Shown here in pieces: positions 56,151 to 64,000 of a DNA stretch of 64,000 bases. The DNA is taken from NCBI GenBank assembly GCA_019095985.1, contig CM032666.1:52020615-52084614 (forward strand). The letters are read 5' to 3'. The stretch is from Streblospio benedicti (lineage: Eukaryota > Annelida > Polychaeta > Spionida > Spionidae). Under the pieces are notes generated by a model that saw nothing but the letters and a program-made list of their open reading frames with translations, searched no databases and was not told the origin of the DNA. Made by a program: the position numbers and the translations under genes. Numbering within the stretch: the stretch's first letter is position 1; each line of letters opens with the position of its first letter.

Positions 56151-57594
56151 TAGCTATTCATTATGCATAGACTGATAGAATGAAACGTTGACAGCACAAT
56201 GACAACTGTATGCGCTGACAACTGTATGTGCATACTACGTGTAGTCTGTATGTAGGGCTCTTGCCTCAAACCTTGTCACACAGACCTATGAAGTAATAAT
56301 TAACTCATTGGAAAAATATAACACCAAAGACATCATGCCAACTCTAACAGGTCATATTGCTCATTAGAGTATTCTACTGTGAACTACACACGTTTTCATG
56401 AATACATGGTTCCCACAATTGTTGAAATAATATATAACATGTATACTGGTGCAATATCAACGTTGAAACCATGTAAAATTAATGACAAACGTTCCATGTT
56501 CGCAATAGCTTACCACAATGAAGTTGAGCCCTCAATTGATTTTGGTTCAGGGTGATCAATGTAGCTGCAGGTAAATGCATAATTGTGTACTGACAGCTCC
56601 AAAAAGCGGGCTCACCAGAGTAGTTTCCCCCTTTCTAACTCAATAAGTTCCATTCAGAGCTTGATGATTGTTACCATTAGTGATACATTAGTGTGACATG
56701 ATATATTGCACTTTTACATAAACATATATGTGGTGACTATGTACGGTTCATTATAGATGTGTACTTAATGCTTTTATATAGATACGTATGAATTATATTT
56801 TAGAAACATTCCTGAATGAATACAAGACTAGACACACATACTAATCTGGAATACACATTTCTGAGGTAAAAATGTTCTCCAAAAGGAAATCAAAGGGGAA
56901 AGAAATGGAGCTACACGCATGGCTTGTATGTATTATTGAATTTGAATGGTATGATGAAACGTCTTTCAAATGCAAATAGCTATGACATTAAGTTTTACTA
57001 CTTCATTAGGGGTAGACTATTTGGATTAATCTTGGGACTACTAGACAATATATATATTATACAGCTGCCAGCTTTAGCAAGGCTGCCGAGAGGGTTTCTT
57101 TATTTAGGCCCTATTCCATATTTATGTTTGAGAAATACGCCACCATATTTGTGTCATATAAACTTTTATGCCACATAAATAGTACTTGCTGAGCCATTTG
57201 AATATATACATTTTTATCTATATGCAGCATTTCATTTCTTCATAATTAATCAGTTTCCTATCCCGGTTTATTGAAATGTACCCGGAAATGTACCCACCCC
57301 AATGTTTTGTAAACAAAGAGGGAATTCCATAACATCCAGCCTTGATAACTATTTCCGACAGTCGAATTTCGGCTTACGGCGCACGAGTGATAAAGGCTAC
57401 AGTCCTGTTATTAGTACGGAACCTCCCAATGTCAATCCACTCGTTATTCTCTCTGTTTTAATTTATTTATAATTTTCTATCAAACACGTGTTTATGATTG
57501 TAAGATTGGAAGTTATTAGGTGCAACATGTCAAGAAAATAGAAAAATAAAATTATTATAAGCGAAATTGTCAGAGGAGGTGTTTGCTGTTTATG
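56151..57594. other. Spacer, no gene recognised
   Basis: AT-rich DNA between Gypsy B and the right arm of the long inverted repeat. An 84-codon frame at 56924 is not recognisable. Confidence 0.4.
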
Positions 57595-58348
57595 TCCCTT
57601 TAATCTGTGTTTTTTCTATATGTACAGATTCTCACAATTTCTATCTAAACATCCATTCCAAATACTTATGCAATACGGCATGAAATCAATTAAATATTAG
57701 TCTGAGAACTTTGGTCTTCGTTATGATCACCCCAAAAGTAGCAAAAGTGAACCCGAAATCCTGAAAAACCCTATAGGGTGAACCTCGTTCATATTTGATA
57801 TGTATATAAAAAATTGGTATACTTTACCGGCCACCTATAAAAGAAAAGGATCAACAACCGGCCAAACACACATTTTGCTGACCAAACATCAACTGTAAAA
57901 TACTGCAGTAACACAGCCTTCATCGTGACAGTACATGCCTATACTTTCTTCCACTTATGGCAAGTTTGGTATCAATTTAAAGGTCTATACACTATACGCT
58001 TGACGTTGCCATTCATTGATTTTTCATATCACATTTTCTAAGAAATAAAAAAATAGTTTTCCTGCGAAAATGTGTACTTTGTTTACATCCGTGTTTGAAT
58101 ACTGCAGGTCCTTGCAGGTGCGTGCTGGAAAATGCTTCTTTTTCACGTAGTCGATGAATAATTTTTTTTTTAAACTTTCAAATCGATGCAAACGGATAGA
58201 ATTTATGATGTACAATGTTTGTTCAGTGATAATTTAGGTTGTCATAGAATGTAAACAACATAAAAGGTCTGTTATTGTCGCGTATTCTAATATCGGCAGG
58301 TGCCCGACAGCATGAACATCGGCAAAAGCGGCGCTTGACATTGGCCTG
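57595..58348 (-). repeat. Long inverted repeat, right arm
   Basis: Inverted copy of 47768-48515. The match ends sharply after ATTGGCC at 58348. Confidence 0.88.
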
Positions 58349-58477
58349 ATCTATTATAAATAAGAATGTTTATTTTTCGTGCATTTGAATAGTCTCGATC
58401 ATCCAGACCCTGTGGTGACGTGCGCTCAACAAGTGTATGCAATACAGAGTCTGGTTGAACGAGGCTAGCATTTGAGT

Positions 58478-58555
58478 TAGACTGTTACACTGACCCATTT
58501 CTGCGCCGCACGCTTGGAGCGAAGCAGAGCGAGATAGAGGCAGTGTAACAGTCTA
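58478..58555. mobile_element. 78-base MITE with 9-base target duplication
   Basis: The ends TAGACTGTTACACTG and CAGTGTAACAGTCTA are perfect 15-base inverted repeats. GCATTTGAG occurs just outside both ends (58468-58476 and 58556-58564; one extra T on the left). The 48-base centre contains GGAGCGAAGCAGAGCGAG. A 9-base duplication suggests a Mutator-mobilised miniature element. Confidence 0.8.
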
Positions 58556-58564
58556 GCATTTGAG

Positions 58565-59872
58565 GCGGTATAATATGACTTCCCGAATGGGCGGCGTAAG
58601 CATCCTGCAACGGCGCTACGTACGACGTATTTCACAGAGCAAGAAACGGGGATCACTTATTATTTGTGTGCTGAGACACGGTGTTCAATCGATCTCCAGT
58701 TAATGTGCGTTATCAGCAGAGCTGTTGCGGAAATCAAGAGCTTTTGTGAGGAAAATGTTTACTTTTGAAATCGGCGGTTTGGATTTTTCACTTTTAACAG
58801 GCTAAAATCATTTTTGAGCACATTTTCTGTCGTCTATGCACTACAAGAATACATCTGGCACATACTGATGTGATTTATTGCCACTCACACGGGCTGGTTT
58901 CTGCTGCTACGTCTGCAATACATGACCACCCACCTTCAAAATTGAGGACATCTGATAGAAAACGACGAATATTGTGGCTGTAAAGACGTAATTCAGGCAA
59001 CAAATGAATGAGAATGTATCTCAAACTTGATAGAAAACAGATTACACTAACCGCATGCTTTTTAAAACCATATAACTGGCCAACTTTTACAAACGTCGTG
59101 GTACGCTGTGATCAACAGTTTTTTTGTGAGAGCTGCAAACCAGTTTTCGTGAGTAAATTGCATAGATGTAATATTTCGATGTTTCCATCTTTCAGATACG
59201 TAGGTTGAAAACATTGGTTTTAAAGATCTTTAGATGCTTTATTGCACAAATGATAAGAGCCGATAGAGACAGCAATAGAAAGATTCAAGCTCTGACCACA
59301 TTACGGATCCGTGGCACGTGCAGCTCGCAGTATGTGCTAGGTTGTTAGCAGTCACATGATTACTGATGATATCGCCTTAATATAGAAAATCATGGAAGCT
59401 GTCAAATCCTGTGAAAGAACGATAATTTAAGCCAATGTATGTGACGCACAATAGCATATTCTTGACAAGGAATGTATGGGATAATGTATCACATGCTATT
59501 AATATTTGCCTGCTTTGTACGTTTTGGGAAATGTTATCAATATTACATGAATAAGTAAGTGGGAAATCAACCAAAAACCTTGCCCTCCATTTTGCCTATG
59601 TATCTGTAACTGTGCAAACCTCACACTGTTAAGTCAGAATAATAATCTTCCATTTGCATTATACATCATTATGCGTATTATTAGGCTTAATTATCAAAGG
59701 GTTTAAACGCTACTTTCGAGCCAATGAATTAGAAAGTACCTATATAGCTTTCAAACTTTCACAAGGTTTTCCTCGGTCTGCCCCCCCCACCACCACCATC
59801 TGCCTATTTGTCACAAGATCATGGTGTAAGGTCATTGGCGGTGATCGGGAGGATGTTGTTGTATGGACCACC
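58565..59872. other. Spacer, no gene recognised
   Basis: Mixed composition with short frames (59008-59208, 59654-59878) that show no known family. A CCCCCCCACCACCACCATC run lies at 59780. Confidence 0.4.
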
Positions 59873-61430
59873 TGTTGAGGTTTGATGTTCTTTATTTCGA
59901 GGTAAAACGTCAACTGACTAATACAATATAGGAAACAGTACTATATACATTAAAATATGGTATTACATTATGTACAATGGAGGTTGATTGCTTTATACAC
60001 GGCGACTATTATGACATCTCCCCTTTTATAAAAGAATAAAGAATTTAAATGTAGTCCCCATCAATAATAATTTACACATGTCTAACAAATTCTTTCATTC
60101 AAACATTGGACCACAATATACACAAGGACTATCATAAAACACATAAAATAAATGAACATACACTAACATTCACAAGATCTGTCTGTTCTTAATTACACGC
60201 AACAATATTTCAGTCCAAGTTAAGAAATTATCAGTTTAAAACGTCAGTCACTATTCACTTACACCTACACTCTAATTCACATATACTTTAGCATTCCTCT
60301 ATATATCTCCTTGGCCTTCTTGTGACCCTACCACTAGTGCGGCGAACAATGTTTGGTATTGGTGTCTGAACTGGTTGTGCAGGCGGATCAGCAAAAGAAT
60401 AGGTGTTTCTCTTGTAAATCTACATCTGGCGGTTCAACTACAGTCAGTAGGTATGGTACTTTCTGCAGATGAACTCTATTTCTCCTTAGAGTTCCACTGG
60501 GAGTATCAACTAAATAGGTGCGATTGTTTTTATCAACACTAACAATTCTACCAGACCTTCCCCATCTGTCTCCTTCATCACTACACACTAAGACTGGCTG
60601 GTCGGGCTGAAGTGTAGGCAGTTCTCGAGCCCCGTGGCGTCTGTCATAGTTCATTTTATATGTTGACTTGCTGCGTTCATCTGATAAACGAATACTTTCA
60701 TGATCAGGTTGCTTTGGATTTAAAATTTTCTGCAACGTAGGGATTCTTGATTTCAAACGTCGACCCATGAGTGCTTCAGCAGGACTAACACCTGTTGCCG
60801 TGTGTGCCTGTGTGGTGTATTCCTGTAGTTCAACAATGCAATGTGTACATCAGGTTGGCTGAGAATAGATTTTGCTATCTTGACTGCACTTTCTGCAACA
60901 CCATTTGCTTGATGGAAATGTGGACTTGATGTGCTCAAAGATATTCCATAGCGTTTCACAAACTGTTTGAACTCTCTGGACACAAACTGGGAACCACAGT
61001 CAGACTTAACTTCATCTGGAATTCCATGGGTAGAGAACATTTCTTTGAGTTTGTGTATTATCGATGATGTGCTTGTAGAATGCAAATACCTATACTCAAT
61101 CCATCGAGAATACATGTCAGCCACCACTATGTACTGATTTCTTTTCTCTTCAAAGAGGTTCATGGAAATACGTTGCCATGGCCTATCAGGCAACTCAGTT
61201 GGTTTTAGTGGCTCCTTTCTTTGAGCAACTCTACTTTCACGACATTTTAGGCAATTCTCAATTAACTCTTTTCAAATCTGCTGTTAGACCTGGCCACCAA
61301 ATGGATGAGTGTGCTTTGCTTAGACATTTATTCAATCCTTGATGGGATTCATGAAGTCTACTTAACATTTCACTTTGTATAGACTTTGGCATCACAATCC
61401 TGTTCTGGTACGTTAAAATGCCTAAAATGA
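59873..61430 (-). mobile_element. Gypsy LTR retrotransposon fragment D
   Basis: One LTR of about 144 bases (59873-60016, TGTTGAGG to ATGACA) with an AATAAAG signal and an adjacent purine tract AAAAGGGGAGA. Upstream in element orientation lie the integrase C-terminus (DQPVLVCSDEGDRWGRSG, TYLVDTPSGTLRRNRVHLQK), the core (RPWQRISMNLFE, IVVADMYSRWIE, VKSDCGSQFVSREF, HFHQANGVAESAVKIA) and the zinc-binding part. The RT, gag and the other LTR are absent. It is broken about twice besides the truncation, and belongs to a different Gypsy lineage from A/B and C. Confidence 0.82.
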
Positions 61431-61470
61431 ACTAAAAAAGTCGCCATGATTTACTGGCCACTCAAAAAAT

Positions 61471-61560
61471 CAATAAAAAATCGTTACCAAGTCGTTACCA
61501 AGTCGTTATCAAGTCTTTACCAAGTGTTGACCAGGTCTTAACCAAGATAACGACCATAAA
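61471..61560 (+). repeat. Short tandem repeat, ACCAAGTCGTT unit
   Basis: Five or six 11-base units (GTTACCAAGTC and variants) grade into CCAGGTCTTAACC. A similar but looser series occurs at 63700-63850. Confidence 0.75.
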
Positions 61561-61654
61561 ATCATGGTTTTCACCTGATTGCGACACAATAAGGATGTGG
61601 TAGCGACGGAAAAGTCTAGAGTTGGGTTCATTTTACACAAAGCTATTTTAGCGA

Positions 61655-62215
61655 AGCAACCCCCTTAAGCGAGGGGCACATTCACCGCAAGGTGGGTCTA
61701 CAGCCAGTCTACGGCCAAAAACGCATAGAAATCGTAATGATCCGTGCGTGTACAGTGCGGCAAACGTACGTTTTTTCAAGGTCGTACGGTGGCCGCAGAA
61801 GAGATTTGTCTTGCCAAACTTCTTCTACGACCACCCTGCGCCATGGCCTAACCGTAAGGAGGCAGTGCGGAGACTTTCCGTGAAACGCAGAGGATTTAAC
61901 CGCACGTAGTCGGCACAGACACAGTACCGGGACCGTGCGTTCCATGTACCATGAACGTGCGGATCCCGTACTTTTGTAATCACACGGTGCGTAGAACTTA
62001 AGTTCTATGCAAGTGAGATTAACTTGCATAGAACGTGCGATGTACTACAAAAACCACTCTCTGTCCCGACGCATTCCTAACGCACGGGGCCCGAGCGTAT
62101 GTGCCCACAACTGTACTTTTGTCAATGCATGCAGAAAACGTCGTAGATGCCGCAGACCCCAACACGCCTTGCGGTGACCACCACCGCAAGGTGAAATGTG
62201 TCCCTCGCTTCAGGG
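61655..62215. mobile_element. Small non-autonomous inverted-repeat element
   Basis: The left end AAGCGAGGGGCACATTCACC and the right end, read inward AAGCGAGGGACACATTTCAC, are inverted repeats. A second inverted pair, CACCGCAAGG/CCTTGCGGTG, lies just inside. The interior is rich in CGTGCG/CGCACGG motifs and has a hairpin (TTCTATGCAAGT...ACTTGCATAGAA) at 62002-62033. No ORF of note; family unknown. Confidence 0.55.
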
Positions 62216-62245
62216 AAGTGAGGCTACCTCCCTATGAGGCTTCCC

Positions 62246-62345
62246 AAGTGAGATAATCACATGTTAGGTTTATCGAGTGAACACTTTATTAAAAATTACA
62301 TAGGATATGTGATCAACTTACAAATATAAATATATACAATTACTA
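62246..62345 (+). repeat. Direct repeat 1 of a pair
   Basis: Matches 63467-63605 in the same orientation, sharing GGTTTATCGAGTGAACACTT, AGGATATGTGAT and AATATAAATATATACAATTA. Separation is about 1.2 kb. Confidence 0.8.
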
Positions 62346-63240
62346 GCTGTTTACCCGGAGTTGTTCGGGTTGAAAGAGATGAGATCTGGAACACATTAAG
62401 TGCTCCCCCCTCCCCAAACTTTCCCCTGTCCCACATCCCTCACACCAGGTCCCGTCACTATGCAGGTCTGGGAAAGATTAGATTTCGATGAATTACATTA
62501 GTAATTCAAAGTCCGTTCAGTGCGCCTGTATCACTAAGCTTCCTTCCATAGCCCCCTCGCACGTGGCAGCCAAATCACCACCCACATCTTCCGAAGACCA
62601 CTGACCATCTGCATCTAAGCTCCGCCTACCTCACTTCAGGCATTGACCGCACCCTGGCTGCCGCCGCCGTGCTTGGCAGGCAGTTTACAAGCCCAACCGG
62701 GTCTGGCAACAGTTTAATCTATAATCGCAGGGGGCGAGCACCGCCTACATAGCAGGCGCTACACAGTGGGACATCCAGGCTCACGGTGGCGGGAGCTCTG
62801 CCGCCTTCCTGGAGTATATAGACACACGCAGCCAAGACAGTCAACAGTCCTGCCTGCCCTCACCTCAGCCATCCCCACCCTGCATACCCCACTGACCGCA
62901 CAGGTCACCGGCTCCTTGCCAATCTGACATCCCTCTCTCCAAATTAAGCTCCGCCTCCTGTCAATCAAACCCCGCTGACCACACAGGTCACCGTCTCCTT
63001 GCCAGTTTGACCACCGGCTACTAGCTATAAACACCTGCTTTGTTTTTTCCCACCCTGCCCACCCTGCTTGTTGACCTTGTGCAACCCCACTCCCAGCTGG
63101 CGCCAACATGCACCACCACCATCTCCTTCCTCTGATCTCGCCGCCCCACTTATCGTCTCGATAATTACCCCTTTGTTCTGATTACTTCCCTTGTCACTCC
63201 ATGATCTGTCTTCCTCAGCCCCTCTATAGCTGAAATAAAG
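62346..63240. other. GC-richer segment with a local duplication, no gene
   Basis: 62891-62928 and 62975-63011 are direct copies (CTGACC.CACAGGTCACCG, CTCCTTGCCA). AGCTCCGCCT also recurs. An AATAAA occurs at 63234. Minus-strand frames here are not recognisable. Confidence 0.45.
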
Positions 63241-63466
63241 CGACCATTTACCTCTTCCCAAGGGGCACTTCCTTCATTATAGACAACAATACATCATTTT
63301 ATATGTACAATTATCACTTCATTTGTAGTTCATAGTAATAACATTTATTTGCCAAAGTTCACGGTCGTTACTGTGTGTTACTCTAATAAAATCAAACTCC
63401 TCACTCATATAAAAATTAACTTTAACAATGGTAATGTTTGTTTCGTTTTACACAAAGCTATCGATG

Positions 63467-63605
63467 ATGCTACCCAAGTGAGATACTTACATGTAAGACA
63501 TAGAATGACAAAGGTTTATCGAGTGAACACTTTTTTTTATTAAGAAGTACTTAGGATATGTGATAAACTTACAATTTTTTAATATAAATATATACAATTA
63601 TTTAT
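63467..63605 (+). repeat. Direct repeat 2 of a pair
   Basis: Slightly longer version of 62246-62345. It is preceded by TTTTACACAAAGCTAT, which also occurs at 61632-61647 ahead of the first copy's neighbourhood. Confidence 0.8.
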
Positions 63606-64000
63606 ATCAATGCATACAGCTTTAAAATACTATAATAAAAAGTTAAATGTTCCAACAACATATGACTACTGTAATTCGCAAGTGTTCATGATCGAAGATC
63701 GCGACCAAGTTTTCCTCAATTCTCTCCTTGCTCGAGACCTAATCGCAATCAAGTCTTCTTAGTTTTTACCAGGTCTTTGTCAGGTCTTAACCACATCGCC
63801 ATCATCGGTGCTGTGCATTTATCGTGACCTAATCGTCGATACACACGACTTTTTTTTAGGTTGAGACTAGGTCCCGACCATGGAACGGGGGTGGGGGGTG
63901 GGGTAAGTATATTCATTTACTCGTTCTTGATTTATTCAAAATGTGTCTACCCCGGGCCCGGCCATGTGGAGCAGCCAAGGATGGTACATGTACACTCATT
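63606..64000. other. Window end, no gene
   Basis: Contains the looser ACCAGGTCTTAACC series (63700-63860) and a G run at 63888-63902. Nothing else supported. Confidence 0.4.

Noticed and set aside
1-64000. tRNA, rRNA or snRNA genes
   Set aside because: No cloverleaf with B-box-like GGTTCGAATCC or conserved rRNA stretch was noticed; tRNA-like matches were only the primer sites of LTR elements.

Overview
The window is repeat-dense, AT-rich DNA from an animal, most likely an aquatic invertebrate. The evidence is eukaryotic: spliced transposase genes with GT..AG borders, Gypsy and BEL retroelements primed in the usual metazoan way, Penelope-type GIY-YIG remnants, LINE reverse transcriptases, and ZSWIM-type Mutator, Merlin, hAT, PIF/Harbinger and possible piggyBac DNA transposons. 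I cannot name the phylum. I found no convincing host gene, tRNA, rRNA or CRISPR array. Nearly everything legible is mobile DNA or repeat, with a 100-base assembly gap at 40485-40584.

Layout. 1-1854: intergenic, opening with a dispersed repeat. 1855-9876: a Mutator-like (MULE) transposon with terminal inverted repeats and a perfect 9-base target duplication. It encodes, on the minus strand, a ZSWIM-type transposase ending in a PHD finger. It has itself been hit by a 1.1 kb MITE and a Penelope-like fragment, and it holds a cysteine-rich CXC segment of separate origin. 9990-39270: an old tandem repeat (about 90-base unit, here called R90) split by a Penelope-like fragment, a Merlin element and a piggyBac-like element.

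The Merlin element (transposase 11457-12333, upstream ORF 35765-36152) is opened by an hAT transposon whose ends lie 23.3 kb apart (12458 and 35764). The hAT gene reads right to left in at least five exon pieces. They are separated by a Gypsy element with a 5-base target duplication (28329-32292), a second Gypsy family (19163-28184) inside an intron, a LINE (14458-15912), an hAT-like MITE and a BEL fragment. The second Gypsy is in turn interrupted by a 4 kb foldback-like insert with 1 kb inverted arms around a decayed LINE. This gives up to five levels of nesting.

39300-47600: GIY-YIG remnants, the gap, a 2.9 kb minisatellite of a 14-base unit with longer-range order, C-rich tandem repeats, a chimeric ORF that starts like an OTU protease and ends like an hAT transposase, and a thrice-repeated 140-base unit. 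47768-58348: a 10.6 kb interval bounded by inverted arms of about 750 bases, holding a PIF/Harbinger transposase and a second, nearly identical copy of the first Gypsy family. 58400-64000: a 78-base MITE, a Gypsy fragment with one LTR, a small inverted-repeat element and several direct repeats.

Coordinates of domain blocks in the LTR elements are approximate, and these elements are treated as fossils.
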